Of a stretch of 64,000 nt of DNA, positions 1-11,150 are shown in pieces; the stretch's first letter is position 1, and each line of letters opens with the position of its first letter. The stretch covers positions 1-64,000 of the forward strand of contig JAACJK010000005.1 of NCBI GenBank assembly GCA_013368325.1, in the 5' to 3' direction. Below the pieces are notes generated by a model. That model saw only the letters and a list, made by a program, of their open reading frames with translations. It was not told the origin of the DNA and did not search any database. This DNA comes from Ephemerocybe angulata. Taxonomy: Eukaryota; Basidiomycota; Agaricomycetes; Agaricales; Psathyrellaceae. A program made the translations under genes and the position numbers.

Positions 1-515
1 TCCTACTGGACCGTTAATTGTTCGTTATTCCTGAGCTCTCCAGGGCCTCCTCCTCCTCAGACGACTTTCGGCATGTCCCAAGCGGTTTCCTCACGGGACC
101 GACGGCCCATGGACTCCTGACGTCACGGCCCCATCAAACGGCTGCTCGTCGTCGTTTGGGTCGAGCTCGTCGTTGCCACCACCACCTTCGCTGTCGAGCC
201 CACTTAGATCTGCGCCCTTAGCTTTCACAACAGCCAGTATAGGTAGAGGAGATAGGATAGCATTCAAAAGTGAGTGTAGTAGAACACTTTAAGCTGTCAA
301 TATGTACAATACAACAGGTTTATGCAACGCCGTTCACCCCCCCTCTGCTATGCATACGCGAACATTGCGCGTACGCACCCTAGCCGCACCCCGTCCTCGT
401 CCGAAGAAAGAACTGAACGAATCCTTGCTAGAGCCTTCGCTTTGCGGCCTTCTTCTTCGTTGGCTTTGCCTTCTTGAATGATGGGGATCCAGTCGCTCCC
501 CTTGGGCCTTCTGCT
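1..515. other. No supportable gene
   Basis: Only short overlapping frames without recognisable domains are seen on either strand. A minus-strand frame at 334-519 is rich in Arg, Ser and Lys and could be a 3' continuation of the doubtful gene at 516-892, but no splice pair was found that joins them convincingly. Confidence 0.4.
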
Positions 516-892
516 TCACGCCAATGTCACTGCGGGTTTCCTCGTCTTCTTTGGCGCGTCGGCGTACTTCGCCTCGACCTCCTCCTTTCCAGTGTTTGTT
601 CCTCCTTGGAAAGTCGGATGTTGTTGGCGACTCAGAGTAGCTCTCGCTTTTCGTTCCGTCCCTCGCTTGGCTTCAGCGGTAATCTTCTCAGCGTCCGAGA
701 GCTTGACATAGTTTTTCCGCACAGGAATGACGATGTCCCATGACTGAAGGGAATGCCAAGATCGACATCAGTTTTTGTAGTCTGACTACGGGAGACTAGG
801 AATGACTGGCTTCTGCGGATTGCGCTGCGCGTGCGTGGAGACGTCGCCGCTGACGGTAGCAGGGATGTGGTTTTCTTATCTTGCTGCGACAT
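516..892 (-). pseudogene. Possible decayed basic protein gene, unrecognised
   Basis: A minus-strand ATG at 892 opens a Ser/Thr/Arg-rich frame beginning MSQQDKKTTS. About 45 codons later a second minus-strand frame contains a coherent stretch (VKLSDAEKITAEAKRGTE) that runs to a stop at 516. The two stretches make sense together only if the frame changes near 745-760, so this may be a frameshifted gene or a missed intron. No known domain is recognised. It could equally be chance open frame. Confidence 0.2.
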
Positions 893-1069
893 AATCGAGG
901 ATTGGTGGGGAGACTGGGCCTGAAGAGGTCTCAAAAATGAGGGGCTGGAAAATCTACGCGGGCGCTGCCGACGCTGCGATGGTCGATCAATCAGACACCT
1001 TGCATCTTCGACTGCAACTACAACCCCAGCATGGCCAGTCAGCACTCCAAAGAAAATCCTCCATGCCAT

Positions 1070-4000
1070 TCAACTATCTCCTGTCCGATTTTGCAGCGAC
1101 CTTTGGACGCCTGGAGAAAGTATGTGAAATTGACTACCTAACTGGTGCGCTTCAGCCCGTAGTCCTTTTAACCCGTGTCCTACTAATCGCGTCCGCTGTA
1201 GACGTCGAAATAAAGCCGTGTATATGTATGCGAAAACGAGCACTGCTGCCCATACCAGGTTAAACGGACTCAGAAGCGAGTGGCGCCAAAGCTGTCAGAG
1301 GAAGACAGTAGCAACGGCGAGGACAGTGAGGAAGGGTGGGTGCGAGTACGCAAGCATAGGGATTTAGATGGTGGGGCAACCCTGTCAAGGCCTTGCCACC
1401 AAGGCCGATTTTAAAGAGCGTACCCCAGCTGCTTGCTGACATTGGTGCGCATCCGGCGTCGCTTCAAACTGCGTGCAACTGACTGACCTGCGGGCGTAGA
1501 TGAGGTTGGGACAACGCCTGCGAAATCCGGGAGCGACTCTGACGACGCGAACAGTACTTGGACGGCGAAAAAATAGTACATGTCAAGATGTAGTGTACAG
1601 TGTCGGCGCGCCTGCTAAAATGAGCTATGCACTGAAGGCGTTCCTGAGCCGTGCAAGTCTTTTGGGGAATATTTTTTAACGAGCTCGTCCAGGGAGCAGG
1701 TTAAAACCAACTCCTTCTCCCAACGGGCGTCCTTCTCTTTCAGCATCTGTCGCCCTCCGCAGCCAATCCTCTGTATGAAGCCGTTGGCTACAAACCGGAG
1801 GAGGCCTCCAGGAAGAACTGTGTGATGGACAGCGACTTTGCGACTGCATGTTTCCGTGATGAGCAACGCCGATGCAATGAGAATCGTTGAACCAGGGGAA
1901 ATTGAACGTACACTCCAAGCTCCCGAACATATAGGTGTCCTCCAAGCTCCGCCTTAAATCGGCCAAGTACATACCAAAAAAGGTATACAAGATCTCTGGG
2001 AATCATAGTAACACCCGGCGCGACAACGCGATCGATAGGTGTGGATAGACGATAAAGGGGTGCTAGCGCATTAAGCGCCCGGCCGAGGCTTGGCCGTAAG
2101 AGTGTAAAACACTTTCTTTCGCCTTGTGTCGGGACGGCAGCCTTAAACTTACACAGTTGCCAGTCGAGACCAGTATAAATTATGAGGATCCAGCTAATTA
2201 TAACAATAATCAGTGTGGCCCGCTTGGGGACTTCGCGCCGGCCGAGGGATCGGCCGAGCACAGACACACATCCCTGGACAGACCCCATATGGCATTCGCT
2301 CGGCTGTACGAGTAACGGGCTGATGCCATTAAGCGCCCGGCCAGGCTCGGCCGTACAGAAGGTAAAACACTTTTTTTTCCGTTCTTGGCCCTCCATAGAT
2401 TACCAGCCGCCCATTCCGCCCCTATCATCGCTTCAATTCCAGCCCGCCCAGCCTGTTCGGCATTCCCTCTCAGGTACGCAACACCCTTCGCTTCTCCTTA
2501 TGCATGGCGAAACATGTACGCGAATTTTCTGACGTTGAGATCAGCTCAATCCCTGGTGCCAAAGAATGTACGCACCTCGATCTCTCTGCTCTAAACTGCT
2601 TGAAAATGCGTCCTGCTCGTCGTTCATGAGGTAATCATCCTCAAAAACCTCCTGTGGAAGAAGACCCAGATCCACCATTTCTTGGCCACCGGCCACCTCC
2701 GGAACCACTGGGTGCATAAGCCTCCACAGGATTCCGATCTTGTCATCCGCGGAGGATAATAGCGCGTTGAGCGGGATCGTACATCCTCAGGTACTCGAGA
2801 GCTTTCGTTCCAAAAACTCTGTTGTCTTCGTGACTTCTGTGACCCAGATATTGGGAGCATGGCTGGACGAGAGGTTGTTTTGGTCGACGTGGTGGGTTGA
2901 TTATGGAAACGAAGACAGAAGAAGACGGTAATGTGACACTCACAGAAGCTACAAATGACCATGTGGAATGGTGATGGCAGTGTGATGCCCAGCGCCTCCA
3001 GCATGGGAACGGACTTTCATTCAATGGCTGCCATGCGGCATAGCGACCATTTGGCGCGTAAAACGGCCTTTCCGTGTCTGTTTAGCCTCCGAATCGGCAA
3101 GGCCCGTTGCCAGCACCAGTGGTGATGATCGTCCCTGGTAATTAGCAATTCTGAAAACTGCTGCGAAACGAGCCACATGAATCTCGTCAGTCTGGCTACG
3201 GGAGACTAGCGAAAGCCCGGTGCACGAGACCCATTCGGCGCACCCCGTTATCCCTAATTTCTGAGCCGCATGTAAGAAGAGGGTGCGATGGGAAGCCGAA
3301 ATCTATCAAATCCTGGTGGCCGTTGGTACGGATTATGAGAAAGGCGAATGCCGCGAAAACTATGGCCTTGATGCAGTCGCGAGAGATCTGGTATTCGGAA
3401 CGTTAAAAGATATGACTGCGGGGTGTCTAGCGGTCAACCTCTAACTTATACAGACTGGAAGAGCAAGCAACGCGGTCCTCGTCCCATCATGCATTGAACG
3501 TGAATCGGCCAACTGCCATTGAATTGAACTTGAACTAAATCTATCCTACAGCCATACAACTCCTAATGTTCCTTGCTTGTAATGTAACAGAAGCACCTCT
3601 TTTTTGAGATTACTTGAGATCGACCATCTCCTCACCACACCAGCCGTAAGTTTACGGAGGATTCGTTCTGTTGCGCTCTGGATCTTTTAGACGCAAGTCA
3701 CAGCTCCCCGAGTCCCGCGAGCGTACGGCTGTTTGGTTGTTCAGAGCCACTGATCCGCAAGCGCTATCCCAGTTCTGGGCCGGTCCTCAACCAAGCAGAT
3801 TCATGCTCGGTCATCCCAACACACGAAACTGAAATAAGTATGTCGCCAGTTCTCCGAAGACATTATGCAGCGTCATGATTATGTCAACCGCTGACTTCCC
3901 CGATGTATATGTAAGCACCGTCAGCTATCCGGCCATTGTGGGCCCTGATGTGAACCGTTCGCCGGAGCCTCCCAGTAATGCCGAGGCCCTCGGCGGTCCA

Positions 4001-4150
4001 ATACCAGACGGCCGAAGCGGCTGTGTCATCCTTACTTTCATTGCACCTCCATGAACGCGGCCGTCATTCGAATTGCTCTCTCTCCATCCACCTTCCCAGG
4101 TAGGCTCAAAGGTTCTGAAGAAGTACTTAGGGGCTAGTAGATTCTCTGCA
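1070..4150. other. About 3 kb without a recognisable gene
   Basis: Open frames here are short, overlap on both strands and show no domain. Two local duplications are noted separately. Nothing else is supported. Confidence 0.4.
2061..2380. repeat. Diverged direct repeat pair (2061-2122 and 2320-2380)
   Basis: Two segments of about 60 bp share the core TTAAGCGCCCGGCC, a following GGC(C/T)(T/C)GGCCGTA and the tail GTAAAACACTTT. They lie about 260 bp apart in direct orientation. They could be remnants of small LTRs or of a local duplication. No TSD was found. Confidence 0.45.
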
Positions 4151-4419
4151 GATGGGAAAGAATTTACCGCGCTCAAGTTTAGGCGATATTCACCGGGCCT
4201 TGGCTGGTGAACTCCTTTTTGCCCCTCAAGCCTCTTCTCTGTCCGCCTTGCAACCAATGGCAATGCTCTGGCCGTGCAGACACGTCGATTCTGCTCCCGT
4301 TTTCCGAGGTACATCGAACCGAAGTTCCCGCTCGTGTAAGTTGTTCTTCGTCACAGCGAGGTGTTTGTTTGATTTACTTCTACTTAGTACTATGCAGGCA
4401 TCGACAATATCTGCATAGA

Positions 4420-4590
4420 TTCCGCGTCACCTTTGACTTCCTTCTAGATGACGTCCAGAATGAAATCCTGAACTCATTCTCGACTGCTCAACTTGCCACC
4501 GTCGGCAGCATTGGTCGTGTCCAGGCGACAAAAACCCTCGGTTCTCGCCAACTGAAGCCCTCGGTCATAGACGTCCTTTCCGTCTTCTTC
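4420..4590 (+). pseudogene. Possible F-box-like gene fragment
   Basis: One forward frame reads LLDDVQNEILNSFSTAQLA followed by TVGSIGRVQATKTLGSRQL. The EIL-x-FST-x-QLA pattern resembles the F-box-like N-terminal helices found in many agaricomycete proteins. The segment begins near a plausible acceptor (CCTTCTAG) and ends at a plausible donor (CAG|GTGCGC), so it may be one exon. No continuation is recognisable downstream. The family assignment is a weak inference from pattern memory. Confidence 0.22.
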
Positions 4591-4994
4591 ACCAGGTGCG
4601 CCCCGACTCACTTATTCTGTCTTCCCACATTTACCTGTGCTCCCGGTTGCAAGTTTGGATCAGGTTGTGTTTAACGGGAGAGCTGGGCTTGCACGCCCTC
4701 CTCTTCGCCGTCCTGCCCTTCCAGAACGAACGCAGCGGGCGTGCCGGGCAGCAGGTCCCACATATACGCAAGGTGGTAGTAGCCCAGAGCAGGCGGAGCT
4801 GCTGCGTGGGCGTGATGGAGAGGGACGCGGCGCGGCGGGGATGTGTACGGGAATGGACGTGTGGACGTGGTTTGGGCAGGGAAACGAGGAGGGTTGAGGT
4901 CAAGGGGGAGGAGTTTGGGGAGAAGGGCCCACAAAGGGGCGGGCGCCAGCACCGAAACGAACTTTTACCGAAAGGTTGAGTAAGACGAGAAAAT

Positions 4995-5830
4995 GCCATC
5001 AAGGCATGGAAGATCAGCTGTCGTCCGCCTCAACGACCGCCAACGTAACGCCCGCGCCCATCCTACCCCCCTCCTCCCTCTCCTGCAATGTTGCCTGTGC
5101 AAGTTCGACCGAAGGAAGGGCGGAGACGAGCAGGTAAGTCTTACGCAAAGGTCCGCCCGCCCCGCGCCCTAACGAAATGGATTCGGTCACGCAGGAAAAC
5201 GAGCGAAAGCGCTCCCCACCGGCCGATCGAGGCAAACGAAGGCATCGTTCGAGGTTCAAATGCAACGACCGAGGGAGGGTACCGGAGGGGGTGAGGGAGA
5301 ACGAGGGAGAGGAGGGAGGAGGGCGGGCGCTGTGCGACGAGCGCAACCGCAATGCGCCCGTCCCCAGCCAAGAATGGTCCGAATATTCGCGCGTCTCGGT
5401 CTTGATCGGATATGACGCGGGGCGGGAAAATCAGGGCCGGGGGCACCAGCGCCTAATTGAACATTTACATAAATCTTGGGTAAGGGGAGGCAATTCCATC
5501 AAGGCATGGAAGCACAGCTGTCGTCCACCTCAACGACCACCAACGCGTCCCCCACGCCCATCCACCCTCTCCTGCAATGCAGCAAGTGCAGGTGTTCGAC
5601 CGAAAGAAACGCCGGAGAGGGCAGGTAAGTCTTGTTGAACCGCCCGCCCGCCCCGCATCCTAACGAAACGCTTTCGGTCGCGCAGGAACACGAACGAAAA
5701 CGGACACTGGCGGCGATCGAGCGCGGCGACGTCGTTCGAATTTCAACTTCGAACACGCGAACGCCCGAACGCCCGAAGTAGGCCAGCGGGAGGACGGGAG
5801 GGAGAAGGAGGAGGAGGGAAGGCTGGGACC
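4995..5830 (+). repeat. Direct duplication of an intron-containing gene segment (two units)
   Basis: Units at about 4995-5350 and 5495-5830 share the opening ATCAAGGCATGGAAG, a central TCCTGCAATG block, the same donor context (AGCAG or GGCAG followed by GTAAGTCTT) and the same acceptor context (CGGTCACGCAG or CGGTCGCGCAG). The intervening intron-like stretch is similar in both. In unit 2 the exon after the acceptor reads EHERKRTLAAIERGDVVRIS. Unit 1 has a diverged version, ENERKRSPPADRGK. This indicates a duplicated, partly decayed multi-exon gene rather than random GC-rich sequence. Confidence 0.5.
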
Positions 5831-6260
5831 GAAGGCCGGATGCCACGACGGCCACCGCGATGCCCCCGATTCCAGCACTCATCATCGGCCGATCGAGGAC
5901 GCGACGACGACGTTCGAACTTTGAACGCGCCAACGGCCGAACGAGGGCAGCGGGAGGAAGGAAGGCAGGAGGGAAGAGAGAAGGAGGAAGGTGAGGGAGG
6001 GCAGGCGCCGAAGGACGGATGGCACGAGGGCCACCGCGACGCCCCTGACCCCAGCGCATACCACCGGCGGTTGGACGCCAATGACGACAGCGTTCGAAGC
6101 TGGACTTCGAACGGGCCAACGGCCGAACGGGGCCAGCGGGAGGATGGGAGGGAGAACGACGAAGGAGAGGGAGGGCGGGCGCCGAAGGAGAGGCAGGGCG
6201 GGCGCCGAAGGGAGGCAGCAACGAGCACAACCGCGAGGCGCCCGAGCCCAGCAAGGCGGA
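5733..6260 (+). repeat. Tandem array, three units of about 176 bp, GC-rich
   Basis: Each unit starts with a GTTCGAA-type motif, continues with a TTCGAAC/TTGAACG box, a GCCGAACG block and a purine-rich CAGCGGGAGGA block, and ends with CACCGCGA(C/T)GCCCC or an equivalent. Units begin near 5733, 5910 and 6088, with a diverged fourth copy near 5245. All six frames stay open for long stretches because of base composition. Minus-strand frames of up to 402 codons here are therefore not evidence of genes. Confidence 0.55.
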
Positions 6261-6732
6261 GGACACGTTGAGGGGGGAGGAGGGCGAGTGCGCGGCCAAC
6301 CTCGAACACGTCGAGGAAGCCGGTGTCGAGGTGGAAGGAGGCGGCCAGAGAGACGACGGCATGGAGAGGGAGAGCGCGAGTGGAGGAAGGGGGACGTCTT
6401 TGATGGACGCAGGGAACGGGGAGGAGGAAGGTGGGCACGGGGGAGGAGTGGATATGGAGGGGGGAATCGAAGGGTGAGTGGTGGCACGCAATGAGGGCAC
6501 GACCGAACTGACTTTCTTTTTGGGCACGACCGAACTGACTTTCTTTTGGCCCGGCAGGGATATCGAGATGGCCGGTGTCGGACAGGGCGGACGAACCTCG
6601 AGCACCAGGGCGAAGAGGACGAGGAGGGCGAAGGCGGGGTTGAAGGCGGCGAAGGACGTGGCGGTGATTGTGGGTGGGATCGCGGGGGCGGCGACTTTGG
6701 TGCACATCGTGAGGCTGTGGGTGCGGGGCTAG
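6085..6732 (+). CDS. 3' part of a gene encoding an acidic/Gly-rich protein with a C-terminal membrane segment
   Basis: A forward frame just after the stop at 6082-6084 reads a Gly/Glu-rich stretch including AANLEHVEEAGVEVEGGG and reaches GAAGG|GTGAGT at 6473/6474. Removing the 84-nt intron 6474-6557 (GTGAGT...CCGGCAG) joins it in frame to DIEMAGVGQGGRTSSTRAKR, then a hydrophobic run VAVIVGGIAGAATLVHIVRL and a stop at 6730-6732. The result would be a tail-anchored or C-terminal transmembrane protein with a basic segment before the helix. The true start is not resolved because the upstream exons lie in the tandem GC-rich units. No family is recognised. Confidence 0.4.
6474..6557 (+). other. 84-nt intron with internal 26-bp tandem duplication
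   Basis: Donor GTGAGT and acceptor CCGGCAG bracket two near-identical copies of a segment beginning GGGCACGACCGAACTGAC and ending TTTCTTTT. Either copy could supply the polypyrimidine tract. Confidence 0.5.
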
Positions 6733-9624
6733 GGGCCAGCGAAAGATTGAGGAGGTACCGCGAAGACTGCTTGTGAACTTTTCTTGATGTACAGGCGCAT
6801 GATGCATGAATGCGCATACTTATAGCATAAAACTTCATAAAAGATAGAGATAACATGTATATATTGAAATAAATACCCTATCCTATACATGAAATAAATC
6901 CTATACATGAAATAAAGATGGTCAAGCTGTATTTCAAATATCTCAGGAACTGGACCGTAGCAAATGGTGCAAACTTGGGTAACTTCCTGATTCATCTATC
7001 TGCACGTCCACCCCCCACTTCCACAACGGATTTCCCTGGTACCTTACACGGACGATTGAGACAGACGATTCATTTGTAAACGGGAAGGAGAGTACGATCC
7101 GGTTGAGAGCTAAGAACAGCGGTGCCGCGCTGAGGCCAAGTTCAAAGGGACAAATATGAAATCAAGCTAGGGTCTTTCTCAATCGTTATCCGAGCATGGT
7201 ATACTTACTGGGACGGAGCACTGCGACTGGGATCACTGGAAAATGACATACCCACGGGAGTCACGGCACTGGGACGACACGATTTACTGGAATTCAATCT
7301 TGAACGGTACACGGTTGAGTCTTGACCAGAGTTTGGCCTCGGGATGTCGCGCTCGAGAAAACTTGGCTTTTATGGGTCTTATTCAACCGTTCTCAAGGTC
7401 ACAACTCTCCTCAAGTACATCAAGCTCAGGGATGTCATGAAGTGTATTGACTTGGGGTGGCTCACTAGACCTCATATTCATAAAATTAGAGGGAGGGCTA
7501 CACACTGTCTGGACTATACACCCTTTGAGGTGGGCAAACTTGGGATTCCCTTTAACCTTGTAGATTCTAAAATGGCCCATCTGAGCTGGGCAATGGATAC
7601 GCGAGGAAAGAGGAAGGAGATCCTGTAGCCATTAAGTTGACATTTTTACGGTCTGGCACGTTGCAAAGTGTGCGTGCTCAGTTTGGCGCACATACTCAGA
7701 GTATTGGACGGGTAAATATACGAATCCGAGAGCCTCTGGCAAAAGTGATACTGTAGACTAAGCAATCATCGCAGCGAAGAAAGCAGACAGAGTATCAATT
7801 TCGCGGACCTCGAAGCGCAGAGCGCGGACCTCGAACCTCAGGTTCGCGAACTTACCTGCCAGTTCGGGATCGGTCCAGTAATTCATCCTAATTACCCAAC
7901 CGACCGTAACTCGGCCGATGGTAAACCGAGCCATCCCCGGGCGCCTATTTTACGGCCGCAGTTCGGATCATGAGAGCACGGCCGTAGCCTGAGCTCGGCC
8001 GGTGATAGACCAGACTGCAGGATAAAGAGAACTTGTAAGGCCGAATAGCGGCACGGCTTACTAGCAATTTGCCTACCGTTTATTCGCATGGGGATTTGAC
8101 CTTCTGGCTCTCGTGTCACTTATATTGTATATATAATAAGAGCACAAACCACCTTCTTCCCCGCCGATCCCGTCGAGCGTGCCTTCGGAATCTTGGGCGC
8201 ACGCGGCCCCCATATGCTACTCCCTTTGTTATGGGTTGGCACACGGGCGTCCTCGAGGCAGCACGACTATTCTCCATCTTTTGATTCGTAGGGCCAACGC
8301 TCCGACTGAGGTCCCCGAGAATAATCGCAGACAGTGAAGTGTCGCTCTGTTTGCGTCTATGACCTGGCGTGTGTAGAGTCCGCCGCCGTACGCTCCCACT
8401 CCTCCTCCCCAATTACCTCCTTCTCGGCCCCTCACTCGCCCCCCTTCCCTCACTCGCCCTCCGCCCCAACTCCACTGCAATCTCATTCTCAATCCGTTCC
8501 CTCTGGATCTCAAGCTTGGAAAATCTTCACATTCGCCGCAAAGTTCCGCATGAGCACCAATACGGACACACTAGGACATAAATTAAGAGATAACAATAGG
8601 GCGCCTAATTGAAGCTGATGGAATAACATGCCACCCTCTCTTCCTGGTGAGGAGCCTGCTTACACATCGTAATTGCTTGTCCCACAGTACTATCATACCT
8701 TACCCAGACTACAGACTTCAATGAGCATTGACGCCATTGCGGACTGTCTCCCATGTATTGACCTTTGGGCGCCTAAATTTACACAGTCATCACCACTTGT
8801 AGCACTGAGTCCCAGGTCATTGTATCTCGGATAAGTAACATTATGAAATAACCTCCACCAATTAACAATAATGATTTCAACTGATTATTGACGTTGAACA
8901 TGCAGGAATGAGCAAATGATCTGCAACGGTGGTCCAGTCCTAGGGCAGCTAATTTTTTGCATTACCTGTTTCAAGTTCATGCCGACATAGCCAAAGTGTA
9001 CTGCAACTGGGGGGGGAAGATATAATTGGGCTAATAAGATGAATTAATATCTAACTTTCAGAACTTGAGCGAGGCGTGGACTAATCGAAGTGGAAAGAAC
9101 CAGCACGGTGTCAACTGTGCTGCTATATCTAATTGGATCCTTTCTCCTTTGATCCCGAAACTTTATATGGAAACTAGCACAGTGCTGGAATTTAAGTTTC
9201 AATGGTGGATCCTGGTTGTATACTACAGATAGGCTCCATAGATTATAGAATGAAGACCTTGCACAGCTGGTTGCCTGTCACCTTGGTTGGAATCTCTATG
9301 CGGTATTACCTGCCGCAGTAACACATAGCCTAGTTATAAGTCAACAAACTTTGAGCTATCAGCCAGGACGAACGTGGTGTGGGGAACAATATCTAAGGTG
9401 CACCTTCCATGCATTGTATTCCCACAGCGTTCTGGTCTAACATAGAACTATAATCCGAACCTACTGTGTAGTAATCCGCCCACACTTTGTGCATTTAGAG
9501 ACGGTTTTGCCCCACCCATAACTGCCCATAACTCATTGTCTTGCGGCTATGCTCTCCTCACTTTCGGGCAGAATCACGGACTCGCTCCCTCAATGGTCCC
9601 TTTCACTCATCCATCGGTGACGGC
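6733..9624. other. About 2.9 kb without a supportable gene
   Basis: AT-richer sequence with stop-riddled frames. It holds a short tandem of CCTATACATGAAATAAA near 6880-6918 (AATAAA motifs here could serve polyadenylation of the gene ending at 6732) and a repeated GCGCGGACCTCGAA motif near 7817-7840. No domain is recognised. Confidence 0.4.
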
Positions 9625-9925
9625 TGGGCGCTTTGTATCACGGCCGGGCGGTTCACATTCACATGGCGGCCGTGCGATTCACATGGGAGGGCGCTTCGCA
9701 CTGCGGCCGGGCACTTTACATCACCGATTCACATCACGGCCGTGCGCTCCACATGGCAGTCGGGCACTTCACATCACGGCTGGGTGCTTCACAGTGACAT
9801 GGCCGTGCGCTTCACATGGCCGTGCGCTTTACATGGCCGTGCGCTTCACATGCCAGTGGCGATCGGGCACTTCACATCACGGCCCAGCCGTTCGCATGGT
9901 GGCCGCATCACCGCTGGGCACTTAA
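9625..9925. repeat. Minisatellite, about 17-18 bp unit
   Basis: Degenerate tandem copies of ACATGGCCGTGCGCTTC, including three almost exact consecutive 17-bp units at about 9798-9848. Flanking variants replace the core with TCACGGCCGGGCACTTC. Because 17 is not a multiple of three, the array reads through different frames and is unlikely to encode protein. Confidence 0.6.
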
Positions 9926-10274
9926 CGTCCTCATTCAGCCAGGATGGAAGAATAATCTAGAATCCCATGATGCATCCACCCTTCAGAAGCTGTACGGCCC
10001 ACAGGCCCTTTCAACATTTAACACTATAATTGAGAAACTGCATGACTAGTTAGACATACTCTGATCTATTTATATATAAAGATAGCTTCTCTAACTTTAA
10101 GGCTTCTACTACAGACTCGGAGGCGGTGTTTAGGCTACAGGTATACATACCCAGATTGAAGCAAACACTCGATTTGAGAATTGATCTGCACACCGTGCCA
10201 ATACGTCCAGAGATAGCGACTTTTGGTGCTATTGTGTTGGCCCCGCTCGACCAATCAGGATTGCATGGCCATGG

Positions 10275-10400
10275 CAGGGACCAAATTTGGTCATGGGGTG
10301 TGGTGATTCTACAAGCCCATATAGGAAGGGACCAAATTTGTTCATAGTCTGAATGCCACGAGGCGTGACCAAGTTGGGCCCAATTTGATCATCACTAATG
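10275..10400. repeat. Three spaced palindromic motifs
   Basis: GACCAAATTTGGTC near 10280 is a perfect 14-bp palindrome. A second copy, GACCAAATTTGTTC, and a longer variant, GACCAAGTTGGGCCCAATTTGATC, follow about 55 bp apart. Confidence 0.4.
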
Positions 10401-10689
10401 GTGCAAACATGGGCCCAAGTACGACATCAACATCATGCCATTTGATTGTCGAGTATTGCTCCTACAGTCACCACCTTACATCCTTGTCGGTGCTGCTTTC
10501 GCCACCGAACGCCGGTGTGGGTGGAGCTATGGGTGCGAATGTGGGAGCGTTGGAGGAGGATCTGTATCCGCTGCGTTCTTCGCCCCCAATAACGGTGACG
10601 GCGGCGGGAAGGATGTGAATGTGAAGGCTGAGGAGAATTGGAACGCGAAGGAGAACACGGTTGAAAATGGAAGGAGCCCGTGAAAAAGG

Positions 10690-10830
10690 TTGAGAATCCG
10701 AGGGGAGCACGAATGCGAAGAGCTACTCGAGTTCGATCGACGACTACGTCCCTCCCTTCCCACAGACGCCCGTGCTGGATGTTCACGTGGAGAGGGTACT
10801 GGAGTTGGATGATGGGTGGAATGCTGCGGG
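10690..10830 (+). pseudogene. Coding remnant shared with 16390-16490
   Basis: One forward frame reads SYSSSIDDYVPPFPQTPVLD and then VHVERVLELDDGWN. The segment at 16390-16490 encodes the related SSTDDCVPLLPQMPVLEV, then after a small frame change NVHVERLLGLSEDGWN. Two independent diverged copies in the same frame suggest a dispersed gene family fragment. The family is not recognised and no intact surrounding ORF is present here. Confidence 0.4.
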
Positions 10831-11032
10831 AGGGTGGAGAGGGAGAGGGAGAGCCTGGGGACGACATTGCTGTGAGGCTGCATTGTGGGAGCCGCTGGTT
10901 TGAGGCGGGAGGATCGGGAGCTGAGTTGATTTTCCTCTTTTCGAACTTCTCTTTCGTATTCTTGCGGTGCTCTTCTCTACGTGCGTCTGTGAGCCCGGTG
11001 TCCACGCCCTTATTCTAGCCACAACTTCACTT

Positions 11033-11072
11033 GTTCGTTCGCTCGTTCGCTCGTTCGCTCGTTCCGCCTTCG
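11033..11072. repeat. Microsatellite (GTTCGCTC)n
   Basis: About five consecutive 8-bp units of GTTCGCTC. Confidence 0.75.
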
Positions 11073-11150
11073 AAAGTTTCTTCGACCGTCGTACCCCAGT
11101 TCTTTTGTCTCGTTCGTTTCTTGGGATGATGGATGTTTTCTATCTATGTT

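Noticed and set aside
1788..2396. 202-codon minus-strand ORF
   Set aside because: It spans the diverged direct repeat pair, which gives a false internal protein repeat (GRALN). No domain and no splice or promoter support.
5499..6856. Overlapping minus-strand frames of 402, 354 and 324 codons
   Set aside because: Several frames are open at once because of GC-rich tandem repeats. They are Pro/Ser/Arg low complexity and lack any motif.
7243..7628. Forward ORFs around 7.3-7.6 kb
   Set aside because: Short, without domain, and no upstream or downstream exon signals.
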